64,000 bases of DNA, taken from contig JAPEVC010000100.1 of NCBI GenBank assembly GCA_027946555.1, positions 1-64,000 of the forward strand. Direction: 5' to 3'. Position numbers and translations under genes: made by a program. Numbering within the stretch: the stretch's first letter is position 1; the number at the start of each line of letters is the position of its first letter. This document shows, piece after piece, positions 1 to 11,668 of this stretch. This DNA is from Gnomoniopsis sp. IMI 355080. Taxonomy: Eukaryota > Ascomycota > Sordariomycetes > Diaporthales > Gnomoniaceae. The notes under the pieces are model-generated. The model saw only the letters and a program-made list of their open reading frames with translations. It was not told the DNA's origin and did not search any database.

Positions 1-1474
1 GGGGGTGGGTTCTGCTTTGCTCCACAAAAGCACCCTATGCCTTTTAGCGGCCCACATGCCCGTGTGGCACGCCTAGGCGCCTGAAAAGTGGGCGTGATCA
101 AGGGCATTGCGTGTGGTGCCTGGGGGGCTTTTTGCGCTTGTGCCTGAGCCTGTGCCTGGAATTCCTCCTGTCTTTCCAGAACATTGATCTCTAGCCAAGG
201 CCCCCAGGGCAAGGGCCCAGGCTCAGCTCCTTTCCACCCACACTGACTTCCATCGTACTCTCGTACTCTCAAACTCCATATCCACATACTCAACACCACA
301 ACTGCTGTCCTCGTGGTTCCTCTTCCTTCTGGTTGTTTCTTGCTTTCTTTTTGAAACGTTGAGACCGCATAGCGATTATAGCTTGCTCTCTTCCTAAAGT
401 CATACTGGTGATTCCAGTCTGTCTTTTTCCTCGCCGGTTCTTGCCGACCAGTCTCTACTCTTCGTCTCGAGTCTTTGGCATGCGACAGCGCATGAGTTGG
501 GGTTGAGGATTCGGCGGACTATCAACAAGGACTCCCTCAAACATAAACGCTTCTTTCTGGTCACCAGCCCCGAGAATTATTCGACGTATTATAAGACAGG
601 TATGGTCTTCCCCTGGCTGCAGTGTTCCGAGTGCGCGCAGGATCTCCATACACGCTCAAATAATTCCTGCGCTCGGGCTGGGTTCTTCACCGCATCTCGA
701 CCAAGAGCCGTTCCCGTCTCCGTCCGCAGTCCTTTCAGTCCCCATCCGCACCAAAAGGCGGCCACTCATACCATTGTTTCTGTGTCGGCTTCCCCGTTAC
801 TGACATGGCTCATTCTTATTTCCAGCGCCCTTTAGCAGTTGGCATTGTACCACCAAGCTTTCGAAACGCCCCCAAATCTTTGGTATCTGGCGGTGTGGAC
901 GCTCTCGACGAATTACATCATCGCAAGCGTCTTGGAGGACATCTCGGTGCTTCACAGAACAGCACACCACGCGCACTTCCTTGTTACTAATGCTTCAGCT
1001 GCTCTTGCAGCTCCACAAGAACCGAGTGACGTCTTAAGAACCAGCTCACTTTGATTTCCCCTGGACGCTGCATTCACTTGAGGCCTCCCTGTGGCCTCTT
1101 GGTCAGTCGCCACGACCACGGATCACCATCTCTTCTTTCCACTAAGAGGCATGTTGGAGACGTCGCGACATCTATCAAGTCGAGACCATCTCTCGACTTC
1201 GTCTAATCCTCCAGACCGCTTCCACGGGCCATAGTGATCTGTCGCTCAATCCGACTTGCGACAGGCCGTCCTTGTGGAGTACGCTTGCACCGTCAATTGG
1301 GCTGTCACCCAGCTCATAAGGGCACTGAACCCATTCTTGAGAATATTTTCAGTCGAAGGAAAACCGTAATTCGCAAACCATGTTGGAGTAAGGACGACTT
1401 GCGACGGTCTGTCAGCGAAATTTCCGCAACCCGAACCGCATCCAGCCGCTGGTTATCACGGAACTCGATTCAGC
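1..1474 (+). other. Upstream/5' leader region of the first gene
   Basis: No convincing coding frame is visible here. The stretch is CT-rich and looks like promoter plus a long 5' leader of the gene starting at 1475. A candidate leader intron runs from 600 (donor GTATGG) to 825 (acceptor TTTCCAG), with a CTGAC branch-like site about 25 bases before its end. A second acceptor-like signal, with TACTAAT upstream and CTTGCAG, ends at 1010. These are sequence signals only; transcript data would decide them. Confidence 0.35.
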
Positions 1475-3373
1475 ATGGCCAACGAGTCCATAGATCTCGC
1501 CGAGGTCTTGGCCATGTTGCTACCTCCGGGCCTTGTTTTTGAAGACCCTGCGGCCTATGCCAAACTTGCAGTCTTGCCCGCTGTCCCATGGGAGGACATA
1601 CACAAACTCTGGAACAGTATGGTGGCACCACGCAGCTGAATAGGATGTCAAAATAGTGTGAATGCTAACGCTCATCTATAGACTCTACCTCGAGGTACAA
1701 GAAGTTCCAGGACCCAACCTCATGTCGCCTGGAGCATTTCTGGTGGCACGTCTGGGCGAGTGATCGGCGAGATCTGAGCGGGAAGACGCTCGCAAGACTA
1801 TGGCAAGACATCGCGACCGGCCCAACGATCGCCCCGTTGATAGGGCCTCCGAGGCCACCTCTGGTAGGATGCAGCCGCCCTCCATGATCTATCGCTTTCC
1901 TGAACTGACTCGCTTGAACAGATTCCGCATACGAGGAGTATGCATGAGTCCGATCGCATGGGATCTTCCGACGCACAGCACCCTGAGGGAGCACAGCAAG
2001 CAACAGTATCACTGCAAGATAAATTGGCACAGAACAACCTTACGCCTTCCTCGTCGAGACCGCCACCAGCTCACCCAATTTTGAAGAAGCCTAGGGGACC
2101 TTCAAATTCGGGCCCGAGACCAACAGCGCGGTTTGTCGATGTTCCTGAGTCTGAAGACGACACACAGCAGCAGAGCAGCGACTCCCAGCAGACAGGGAGT
2201 GGAAGTGGCGCAAGTAGTGGCGCAAGTCAGTCGGGCAGCCCGGCGAAGAAGCAGACCCCGGCAAGGTCCAAGTCTCCGGCGCCAAAGGGAGAGAAGAAAA
2301 CATCAAAGAAATTTGTGGCATCCAAGGTCCCAGGAAAAAGACGGCCTGTTCTACCTCGAAGACAGAGCTCTCAGTCGTCTGCTGGATCAGTGGCTTCTGA
2401 CAGCAGCTCGAGGGACGGACGGTCCTCCACAACTAATCAAACTAGCCAGCAGGAATTCCTAAAGTCGCCCACCGAAGTTACCTTTTCCGACGGCCAGGGA
2501 AGTTACCGACTACCGACGCACGACGAAGAACCAATACCAAGCTCACGAACACTTGGCAATCGTCAGGCAGTAGAGTCCGATCCAGCGAAGCCGACGATAG
2601 TAAGGACGAGTCCACAACCAGACTTGCGCAATTCAACAAAGACTACGGCGTCTAAACGTACTCCGTCACCTCTGACCCGGGGATATAGTGCAGAAGAAAG
2701 CGGTGTGGGCACACCAGGTAGCACGAAAGAATCACAGCAAAGCGCGAAGAGGGCTGGGAAGCAGCCGGGGGTCCTGCCCCAAGGTCGAAACAACAATCCC
2801 CTGGGTATTTATAATGCGACTGGATCAGTTGCGGCACTGCAAACAGAACCAGCTACCGCAGAACAATCTGTCTCGTTAAACCAGTCCAATGGGAACGAGG
2901 AAACCTCGAATACAGGCTCCGAAAGCCAAATAACACGCAGCCCGCAAGACAATTCAGGTACAGCCCCTCGGATGTCTCGAACACAATCAAATGAGTCGAA
3001 GCGAATGAGCGCTGAACCGGTTCCCTCGTCGTTCTTCAAGTCACCCAGCGTGGTTGGTATGTCCAAGTTCGCCGTGAAGGGAGGATTCGATTTCGAGGTC
3101 CCACAACCGCGACCTTCGGAAGAGGACCTGCCGCCCCTTGGCATGTTGGACCCGGATATCCCAAAGGCATCGGTTCTCGACTCCAAGTTCGCCCCTACGC
3201 AGCCGACTCCTACCTCGGCACCGGCACCGGCCATGGCCCGCTCGAAGTCCCAGTTGACTCTGCTCCTAGAGCTCGACAAGGAACGCAGCGAGAGGAACAG
3301 GAGCTCCAGTGGCACCTCACTCCGGGGCGGCAACAAGGATCATGGAAAGCAGCGTCTCGACAACAAGAAATAG
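1475..3373 (+). CDS. AreA GATA-like (DUF1752) / DUF3295 domain protein
   Basis: Exons 1475-1616, 1682-1863 and 1922-3373 give 591 residues in a closed frame; the introns are 65 and 58 bases with GCTAAC and CTGAC branch sites. The start ATG has A at -3 and G at +4. Residues about 40-75 contain a helical LW...RYKKF...CRLEHFWWHVW segment, which matches the short GATA-like domain named after the nitrogen regulator AreA; it has no zinc-binding cysteines. The rest is disordered and Ser/Pro/Gln-rich. It includes a conserved-looking basic stretch ILKKPRGPS near 160-170, a FFKSPS...FEVPQPRPSEEDLPP block near 479, and a C-terminal SKSQLTLLLE motif, as in fungal DUF3295 proteins. A nuclear regulatory role is usually assumed for the family, but no reaction or partner can be read from the sequence. 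An AATAAA at 3502-3507 may serve 3' processing. Confidence 0.85.
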
Positions 3374-6300
3374 ACCAGAATGGTCGAATATGCATTTTGG
3401 GGAGCGTGGACCCACGCTGAGTGGGTTGATTCTGAGACTACCAGCATCACTTTTCTTCAACACATTCTGGCATGGCACGGGCGTTGGAAGAGAGCGAAAA
3501 AAATAAACAAGCCCACATTAATCTATGAGCGAACACGAGGGATTACAGCGGGTGCCCCGCCACGATGCTCAGCTTCAGCGCCGGACAGCACGGGATCAGG
3601 AACCATGGCCATTTTCTCTGGGCTCATGAGAGCATGATGCCTCCACAGGCTAGGTGGCATCTTCCGGTTTGGTTCGCCTGTTTCGGGGGCATTTGCGAGC
3701 GACTTTTGCATCTTGCCATTGGTAATTGACATTAAAGCTCTATATTCAAGCATTCGGACGTTTGGGTCAAGGAGGGCAACGGAATTGAAATTATGAATAT
3801 CAGCGGAGCGGCTTGTCCGTCTGCGTCGTGTACATGGTACCTACATAATCAACATAATCGCTGCTTCCTTAAGAAGGCTGGCAACAAGAAAAAATCCAAC
3901 ACCCAATCTCAAGAATGCGATATCGCTCAAGCCAAGACTCTAACTATACGGAAAACTTCATTTCGGAAAGTCAGACCCGTCAAACTAGTGAACGCGCTTG
4001 GGCAAAGGGCAATTAGACGAGGCGCCGGTTGCCGGTTGCCCATATTCGGCCCCACAGCGCTCTGAACCGGGACGGCCCCGTCGTGCGAACTGATGATAAA
4101 GGGACGAGGCGCACGTGGGCATCACCGCACGTACGCCAACGGGAAATTCAACTTGCAGTTTTATCCCGTAAGTCCGGGAATTTAGACTTAGTCTTTTCTC
4201 TCTCTCTCTCATTCTCCTCCAATCAAAAGAGGGGGTGGGGGCTTATTAGTCCTTGGCTGTTATAATCTGTATTGCTTCCTCTTAGTAGCGCGGATTATCG
4301 AAGGTGCGTGTGCATAGGGGAACCATGTGGATGTGGCTGGCATCGTTCTAGCGTATGTCTCGGAGCACTCGTGATGCCCTTCGCTGTAATTGCGGACAAT
4401 GCAGCGTCAGACAAGGTGATACTACATTCGACAAGGGGAAAAGTTTAACGAGTGGAATCACGTGGCTTCGCGTGAATGGGCTGACTTTGGTTTCTTGGGC
4501 CGGAAAGACTCCCCGTTAGACTTTTCGGGCCTGAGACACTCGTAACAGCTCCATTGAAGAGAAGCTGAGTGATCATTTCCTTAGTGGGAATCCGAAGCAT
4601 GGGCAAAGATATACCTGACCATCGAAGCCAGACATCAACTATACTTCTCCGCGGCTGGAGATGCCATCGAGATCAAAGACTGGGAGCCCCGTCTGCTTGG
4701 TAACGTGGATGGGCGATCCGGGATGATCGTGGCGTGACTAGAGAGGAGCTTTGAGCTTGACAAGAATGAACTCAACTTTCGAAGTTTGGCCAGCTTGCCA
4801 CGGAGCCGAGGGATGTCAGAACGGATGAGAAGGCCCAGGTTTAAAACTACGCTGATGTTGTGGAGGTTCTTGAAGAATCTTGTTGATGACCCAGCGAGGG
4901 AAGGACCCCCCGCCCCTTATCCTTCATCAGTAACAGGACAGGGCCCAGGCCATCATCCAGTATCGATCCTCTTATGTTCAGCCCCTTATAGATTCGGCGT
5001 CCACATTAACCATGCATCCGCCAACTCCTAGGTACTCTCATACTTGGTACAGCCCCAGAACTCTCCAGATAATGAGAAGTGCTTGCCTTTGCTTTCCCTT
5101 CGCCGTTGTCAGGCCCTTCCACGGGAGATTCTTGATTGGAATGTGAAAGCATGATCACTTCTGATGAGGAAGGAACGATGGACGAGGAAACAACACAAAT
5201 ATTAGCTGAGTAGAGGCATGGGCGGTCAGGGACGAGATGGTGGTTTTCAAGGAGCCAATACGAAGCAGTATTTGCCAGTCTGGAGGTGCCCGCATATTGC
5301 ATTGTTGTCGAGGTTACAGTGGGCGCTGCCGTCTACCCATGTAGGGAGAGTATTTGAGATCCAGGGGTGAGAGCGGTGTGCTTCTGAGACTGACTGGTCA
5401 CAGATGGACCTAGGTATGCTGGGTGATTGTGAACCGGTGGAGAGCCTGAGAGATCCATGTGCTCAACGCCCTTTTTCTTTTGAGAATCGATCATGTGGTT
5501 CGTCCTGAATATGCAAACTTTACTACTGTCTATTGTTCCTTTCCCTCCTGCATCGCAGTGTCCTGTTGGCAAGGTTTTCTACAGATATGATCAAAATCTC
5601 GGACAGCAGCATTGCCGCAAACAAATTTTGGCTTACCTGCCTGGGTATATGCACTTGAGTTTCACTACCAAACCCAAATACCTTATATCAGTCCTGATGG
5701 CCGGGTGCCCAGGGCTGTTTGTTTCTTCGGAATGTCAGCCCAGGTTTTGCCTGATCCTTCAGACTTTTTGAAAACATAGGTGCCTGCTAAGAACAAGGAA
5801 GGGTTCTCTGGGGTACTTCAGTATACTAATTTGATGTATCATGCTGCTATCAAATGGCTCCAAAGTAGCCTTTCAGACCACAAGCAGATCCACCTTTGAA
5901 GAAACATAGGTAATTATGACCAAGCCTCAACATACCCACACGTCACCAGTGCCCCGAATAGGTAGCTTGCAAACTCAAACCAAGCAGCACACAGACAAAA
6001 ACAGTACATAGGTAGTGTTTGCCACCCTCTTCACATAGAACACTACATGCTGACCACGTTGTGTTGCATGGTGTCCCGCTTCATTTGTGACCCTTCTTAA
6101 CCTATTCTCTACATCTCATTTCTTCACTTCAAGACTTCAGCTCCCCATCACATTGGACCCCAGCACAGGATCATCATCAAACACGAGTCCTTCAAAAGGA
6201 TCTGATGATTCCTCCGCTCTCACTCGCTCCATCAATACCTTTTTTTCATCAGAATTCCATATGTTTGGGGTCTCTCGGTTGAGGAGGGCCGTGCTCTTCG

Positions 6301-6378
6301 GCAAGAGAAGGCCTGTATCGTGGATGGGCGTTGACAGGGCAAGTGCTAACCAAACTCATCATCACGATCATCACGATC
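3374..6378. other. Gene-poor spacer, about 3 kb
   Basis: I see no supported gene on either strand. Open frames are short, lack family signatures and overlap at random. CCTAGGTA motifs occur at 5027-5034 and 5409-5416. The first part should hold the 3' end of the DUF3295 gene, with AATAAA at 3502. Confidence 0.5.
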
Positions 6379-6654
6379 CTCCAAAACCTCCCTCAAGAGT
6401 CCATCGTAGCCTTTTCTTTGGCCTGCACCATCTGATACTATGGCTATTTCTCAAAAGTCTCGAGTTTGTATCCATCTGCAGAAGAAACTTTGCTCCTTCT
6501 CATGGAGAAAGACACTCCTGGACTGTACTTCTGCTATGACTGTACGATCATGAAGTTTCATCCCTGGACCAGAACTTTGGAAAAGCTCACTTGGCGGCCC
6601 TGGTATAATTGGATCGCGCTGTTCCAGCAGCTGCGTCCATACCTTTGGTCATGA
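6379..6654 (+). pseudogene. F-box-like protein remnant with in-frame stop
   Basis: Read in one frame, 6379-6432 encodes an F-box-like helix (LQNLPQESIVAFSLACTI). It is followed by a TGA stop at 6433-6435, and the same frame then continues to 6654. The continuation contains the block LLLLMEKDTPGLYFCYDC and then HPW, which resembles the region just after the F-box in many expanded Pezizomycotina F-box-like proteins. No start codon, upstream exon or full-length C-terminus could be joined, so this looks like a decayed copy. A CTAAC at 6346-6350 could be an intron branch site, and the stop might sit in an unrecognised intron, but the coding match on both sides argues for true disruption. The family assignment is from memory of its motifs. 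Confidence 0.4.
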
Positions 6655-7383
6655 TTATTGTCTTGAGTATCCCAGAAGCCCGTCTTGTTATGAATTGACA
6701 TAATTTCGAGCCTTCATAGGTACTATTGAAAAGAATTCGTGGAATATATCCTCGGGCAACGGCGTGACCTCAAAGGAGTCCTGGCGCGCTCGGAGTGTCG
6801 AGGATAATTTTATCTTGCTATTCATCATACCAGCCCGGGTTTGATCAGACACAGATGGAGCAAAGGCGATGCCGGTCACAGTTGAGCCGGAGGGACACCG
6901 GGTAGTTTCTCCATCGGATTGACGCTGCATATGGGCAGAATTGGGCAAACAGACTGCAGGGATTCCTGTGAGCCTGGGCCCTGGTATATGCTGTTGAAGG
7001 CGCTCCAGCTCTGCCAGGTGTCGCACCAGCCCACACTTGTTGCAGTATGTCTCAGCCGCAGTCATAATTGCTCTCAAAACTCTCGCTAAATGAAGCATCT
7101 ATCAAGCCTCAGATTGTCGAGTTACAATCGAAGATGGGACTTGGTTATCAAGATAACGATGAGCAGCCAGGATATTTATCGAAACATTTCCACTTTCTCT
7201 CCCCGTGCGGCTCATGGGCCGAAGTCTCTCCCCAGGTTCTAGTGCATATCTTTTTTCGTTTCTTTCGCCGGTCATCTTCCGATCTATGAAACTTTGTCCA
7301 TCTGGACTCAGATTCAGTGCAGAGTCATTTCATCTCCCTTGTGGTACATATACTTTCTCTAAGGCCGGTCTCATATCTTCAGA
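6655..7383. other. Promoter/leader region of the GH17 gene
   Basis: There is no gene with recognisable features. The last 200 bases before 7384 are pyrimidine-rich on the + strand, as is common just upstream of fungal start codons. Confidence 0.4.
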
Positions 7384-8295
7384 ATGAAGATCTGTGCTCT
7401 CCTGCTGCCCTTGTTGATAACATTAGCAACACCCACCGCAGCTTGGTACCGAGGCTTTAATTTCAAGTCTTACACCGCAGATGGCAGTACCTGCAAGAAC
7501 CGTACGGACTGGGCTTATGCTTTCTCATCCGTCAGACAGCTCCCCAACGGTATCAATGCCGCCCGACTCTTCCACGCGTACGAGTGCGACAGCCTTGTCA
7601 ACGCCGTACCCGAAGCTATTGTGAACGGCATGCAGATCCTCGTGGGGCTTGACGACAGCGACACCAAATTCCCCGCAGAAAAGGGCGCACTCATCGCTGC
7701 CATTGAAAAGCATGGCTGGGGCTGGCTGTTGGGTGTGGCCGTCGGCAGCGAATCATTATACCAAGGGGCAATTACCCCTGACAATCTTGCGGGCAAGATC
7801 CAAGATGTGAAGGGCATGATAAGAGCCCTCTCCGGCTATCCAGGCAATATTGAAGTTGGTCACGTAGACACAACCAATGCGTGGTTTGACAACACCAACG
7901 ACCCAGTCATGATGGCGAGCGACTTCATCGGTGTCGACATCTACCCTTACTTTCAACTGGAAGACAACAACCACATCTCCAACGCGGGCCAGCTATTCAA
8001 CAACGCCATCGCACAGGCATTGAAAAGTGTCGCTGCCGCTGGGAGCAAGGCCAGTGTGTGGGTAACCGAGACTGGGTGGCCGGTGACGGGATCTTCGCTC
8101 GGGGAGGCGGTACCGGGCGTGGAGAATGCGGCCTCTTATTTTCAAGAGGTGGCGTGTCCTTCCTTTGGGCAGATGAATACTTTTTGGTTCACGTATCAGG
8201 ATTGGTATGCGACACCAAGCTTTGCGGTTGTCAACGCGGATGGACAGCAGTATTTCAACCAGACTTGTCTTTCAATCCAACAGCGAGTTTTCTAG
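7384..8295 (+). CDS. Secreted GH17 beta-1,3-glucanase
   Basis: This is an intronless gene of 303 residues. Residues 1-20 form a signal peptide ending TPTAA, so the product should enter the secretory pathway. The rest fits a glycoside hydrolase family 17 TIM barrel. VGSE at 120-123 supplies the likely catalytic acid Glu123, and TETGWP at 228-233 supplies the likely nucleophile Glu229. Family members cleave or remodel beta-1,3-glucan, in fungi mostly that of their own cell wall. The length is that of a bare catalytic domain: I see no Ser/Thr-rich linker, no GPI-anchor signal and no membrane segment, so a soluble secreted enzyme is more likely than a wall-anchored Scw/Bgl2-type protein. Endo-glucanase versus transglycosylase activity cannot be told from sequence alone. 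Confidence 0.9.
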   Translation: MKICALLLPLLITLATPTAAWYRGFNFKSYTADGSTCKNRTDWAYAFSSVRQLPNGINAARLFHAYECDSLVNAVPEAIVNGMQILVGLDDSDTKFPAEKGALIAAIEKHGWGWLLGVAVGSESLYQGAITPDNLAGKIQDVKGMIRALSGYPGNIEVGHVDTTNAWFDNTNDPVMMASDFIGVDIYPYFQLEDNNHISNAGQLFNNAIAQALKSVAAAGSKASVWVTETGWPVTGSSLGEAVPGVENAASYFQEVACPSFGQMNTFWFTYQDWYATPSFAVVNADGQQYFNQTCLSIQQRVF

Positions 8296-8544
8296 ACCGT
8301 TGATTGAAGAAGAGAGCACTACTCAATACAAAATGCTTGAGACCTTGAAGGGCCAAATTAATAGCAAATATAGCTGTTTCATTTGCAAGTCCCATCAGAA
8401 AATTACTCTTTCCGGGCTGATAATATCCGGCTCTCTCTTCCTCCTAGCGAGCTCAAGGCTCGTATACGATTTGCTCCACTTGGACATTTGAGGGTTCATA
8501 TTCCAGCAAACTATTGAGTGAAATAGGTTCCTAATTAGTTTCTC

Positions 8545-9963
8545 TTACGATAGAGACTCTTCCAGCTTCAGTTCCACCATGAGAGGTACATGGTCACTAG
8601 TTCCACGCTCCTGAGGGGAATCTAGAATGTCGGTCTTAATCACCCGGCCAGACTCAAACAGGGCCTTGGATACGACTATAAAGTCAACTCGATCACAACT
8701 CGATCCCCAATCATCTCCACTCCGGGGGTGGTATGTATATCGCCTCTCCTTCCCCTTCAGCGCACGAAAGATATCAACTCCGTCAAACCTTGCCTTCGAC
8801 GCCTCAGACGCCTCAGATAGCTCCCCAGTATATGCCTCAGCTCTCTCGTTGTCCTCATGACCAAAATATTTGACGTTAAAATCGGCTCGATTAAGGCAAT
8901 GTTGTTGAGGATACGTCCTCAAGCTCGGATGACCGTCGAGTCGTCCACGTGCAATGTTCAAATCGCCCGCGATCACCACGGCAAACCCGCGACTTTCGAT
9001 CTCGAGACATTGATTGCGCAGGCGCGTATGGAAAGCCAGCTTGTGGTCATGTCGTGTACCTGTGACTTGGCCGCTATGAGGCGAACGGTAGGGTGCTGTG
9101 GTGCCGTTGACGGCGTAGACGTTCAGCAGCGCAAGTGGCCTTGTCGTGGCGGCACTGGGCTTGTAGTGATTGACTTGGGCAATCGGTTGAGTCGGATTGA
9201 CATCGATATTTGTTTGCCCTGGCCGGAGCTCGACTATTGTGATGCGTCCTTCGAGGTCCCAATCAGCGTGCCGGACATCTTCCACATATTCGCTGGCAAA
9301 GTCCTCCCTGAGCAAAGTACCCACGCCGTAAAGCTTGCCACCGAAACCACGAGCATTGTGTTTATCACGTGGCAGGTTGACGTCTAGTGTGTATCTTCGA
9401 TCTCGCTTGATTTCGTCTTCCGTGTCCACAGGCGTATTGATGGCACTGAGGAGAGCAGTCGGCGTCTTTTTGTCCAAGGGGCTGATTTTCAATTCCTGAA
9501 GGAATACAATTTGTGGCCAACCATGTCTCCGCAGGAACTCTCGTAGTGGATTCCCAACGAAAGCTGATTGCTTCGCAGTACCTTGTGTAGACACTGAGCT
9601 TCCAAACGAATTTCCCTCCTTTGGGTTTACTGGCTTGAAAAAGGATGTGATTGAGGCGTTGGACGTTGGGAGGAACGGTTGAATGCCGTTGATATTCCAC
9701 GAGAAAACCCGAAGGCAACGGGCTGATGTGGGACCTGTGCTGTCGGGCTTGAGATTCCCTCCCTGTTCCTGAACAGAGTCGTCCTCTCCTATAACGCCAT
9801 GGTCTTTGACCCTGCGTCGTTTGAGAGGGGGTGGACTGATATCTCGATCCATCCTCTCCAATCCCGCATGTCTTGCTCGCGCTCGCGTTCGGAGGAACAA
9901 ATTCACTGCTTGCCTAGTCCGAATCCTTCGGTCCAAAATTCTTCTCCCTTTTATGAGAATCAT
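8545..9963 (-). CDS. AP endonuclease / exonuclease III family nuclease
   Basis: This is an intronless gene of 472 residues with the endonuclease/exonuclease/phosphatase fold of family-1 AP endonucleases. The visible active-site motifs are SWNING around 88-93, FLQELK with metal-binding Glu157, NVYAVNG near 281-287, GDLNIA with Asp334 and Asn336, DRVDF near 424-428, and GTSDH with Asp457/His458. These enzymes cut DNA 5' to abasic sites in base-excision repair. Residues 1-37 are very basic, and a KRRR run lies at 48-51, so nuclear or mitochondrial targeting is possible. A second in-frame Met at residue 38 (9852) could give a form lacking the basic leader. The spacing between motifs is longer than in bacterial ExoIII, with insertions near 100-135 and 165-200. 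The family is clear; substrate preference is inferred. Confidence 0.88.
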   Translation of the reverse strand: MILIKGRRILDRRIRTRQAVNLFLRTRARARHAGLERMDRDISPPPLKRRRVKDHGVIGEDDSVQEQGGNLKPDSTGPTSARCLRVFSWNINGIQPFLPTSNASITSFFKPVNPKEGNSFGSSVSTQGTAKQSAFVGNPLREFLRRHGWPQIVFLQELKISPLDKKTPTALLSAINTPVDTEDEIKRDRRYTLDVNLPRDKHNARGFGGKLYGVGTLLREDFASEYVEDVRHADWDLEGRITIVELRPGQTNIDVNPTQPIAQVNHYKPSAATTRPLALLNVYAVNGTTAPYRSPHSGQVTGTRHDHKLAFHTRLRNQCLEIESRGFAVVIAGDLNIARGRLDGHPSLRTYPQQHCLNRADFNVKYFGHEDNERAEAYTGELSEASEASKARFDGVDIFRALKGKERRYTYHPRSGDDWGSSCDRVDFIVVSKALFESGRVIKTDILDSPQERGTSDHVPLMVELKLEESLS

Positions 9964-10740
9964 GCGCTTTGCAATGATTTAAACCAATTCGTGTCTTCAT
10001 AGACAACTACCTGAGTATCAAAGTAGCTAGTTGGTAGATCGTACCTCTGTTGTCTCTTGATAGCATCCGGACACAGTGACGTCACAAACTTATAGCTCTT
10101 CCGCAAGCACATACCCAGTCTTTAGAGTGATAATACCTCTGGTAAAATATATTGTCGAATTTAGTCACCTTCTCACGCATACCTTTATGTTCATGGGATC
10201 AACCGCACCAATGAAATGAGTTGGGAGGGGGGGGGGAGAAGGAGAGCGAGGGAGTGGGAGAGCGAGGGAGGAAGAGAGGAAGAGAGAGGTGGGAGAGAGA
10301 CACACACACGGAGTACCTACGGACATAAAAGCAGGATGATCGTTAGACAGATTGCGAACCTCACCGTCTGGAACAGGCTCTATACAGCAGTTTAGTTATT
10401 CAAGCTATCGCTACATAGTTCGCCTCCCGAGCCTATACTGAACGAATGTTAAAGTTGCCGGTCACCTGCTTGAGCAAATTACGTGACAAGTAGCTCTCCA
10501 GTGGTGTATAGTATGTAGATATCATATATTAGACTTTATAGCTATAGTCTACCGAACGGGACATTTCAGAAAGCTGAGGAACGACGATCGTCTAGATCTC
10601 AAAGCTTTTGGAACTTCATGTTGCCATGGAGTCCATCCAACAATTTCCACCCATTATCATTACCCGGTATCCAAGCCGTTGTAATGAATTATGTGACTTG
10701 ATATCGACCCCGTCCCGACTAGACCATCAGACCGACTTCC
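9964..10740. other. Spacer with polypurine/(CA)n tract
   Basis: No coding frame is supported. The stretch contains a purine tract at 10223-10300, described separately, and is otherwise AT-leaning intergenic DNA. Confidence 0.5.
10223..10309 (+). repeat. Polypurine tract with G10 run and (CA)n
   Basis: Positions 10223-10300 are almost all purine on the + strand. They start with GGGA and a run of ten G (10227-10236), followed by GA/GGGA repeats in which GAGAGCGAGGGAG occurs twice. A short (CA)n follows at 10301-10309. Such strand-asymmetric tracts can form triplex or G-quadruplex structures; whether this one does is unknown. Confidence 0.8.
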
Positions 10741-11668
10741 TTAAGCGTAATCATCTTTGACCCGGTGTGAGCCCAGATCGTACGAACGACGGCTCCGCGT
10801 GCTGCGTGTCCTGCGCCAGCTGCGAGAGGTAGTGCCTGTATCATTACGACGCGTACCCAGCAAAAACATGATCGTCGCCAAAAACAAGGCAGCCCATGCG
10901 CCCCAGCTGAACCCGAAAGCATAGGTACCAATGGTAGCGGTCCGGCCATCCGCGCGGAAGGCGTCTCTGGCTTTTACGAATGTCGCGCTATATTCAATTG
11001 CAAGTCAGCAATTCAGTTCAATGAATGTTGGTGGCATCGTTAGTTACGTACGTCATCAAAGACACGGCAATGGTGTAGAAGAACAAAGCTGTCATGGATA
11101 CGAGGCCGGCGAGAGCTGAGCCCAAACGTCCGCAGCACGCGAGGAAGCCCGTGAAGAAGGCCATGACGGCGAGGAAGAGTGACATCAGGTAGAGGACCCA
11201 TCCAAATCGCCACATGTAGAAAAAGTACTTAGAAGTCGTGTTCCCGGCGTAGCTCCTACACAAAGTTAACGTTAGCCGAGTCTCCGGATGTTGCAACACC
11301 TCAAATTATGGCAATGACACTCACCCTCCAAGTCCATCTGGAATGTTTGCAGCATCGTTTGCCCAGGCGTGACCAAACGGCATAGCAGGGCTAGCTTTGG
11401 TGCAATCCTGGTTCTGTCCATTGCAGATATAGAAGTATGTCCATCGTGATACATCTAATGCGCCTGTGATTCCATTTGTGTCGGCTTGAAGGAAGTATGT
11501 CTTGTTTAGCGGCGTGGTCTGCGTTGTTCCGGATAGTATGACGAAGAAGAGCAATACGATTGATCCGGCGATAAAAATCAAGGCTGGAATGCCGAGTACT
11601 GGATCTACGGATCAGGTCAGTGCTGTGTCACTTGTGCAGTGGAAGCGTTTATACTCACGACCGGCCAT
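10741..11668 (-). CDS. SUR7/PalI family membrane protein
   Basis: Four exons on the minus strand, 11668-11659, 11604-11325, 11255-11052 and 10987-10741, give 246 residues in frame; the introns are 54, 69 and 64 bases. The layout is that of the SUR7/PalI family. A first membrane segment spans about 8-29. A long extracellular loop follows with a W-x-x-Y-x-I-C signature (RWTYFYIC) and further cysteines. Three more membrane segments lie near 107-137, 141-165 and 187-209. The short cytosolic tail is rich in Arg, Ser and Thr. Family members sit in the plasma membrane, in eisosome-associated domains or as pH-signalling components, and affect wall integrity. The tail is far too short for a PalI/Rim9 pH sensor, so a SUR7-like role is more likely. 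The first exon holds only ten coding bases. Confidence 0.85.

Noticed and set aside
501..1540. Several + strand frames upstream of the first gene
   Set aside because: Most lack an ATG start, change frame repeatedly and are better explained as promoter and spliced 5' leader of the 1475-3373 gene.
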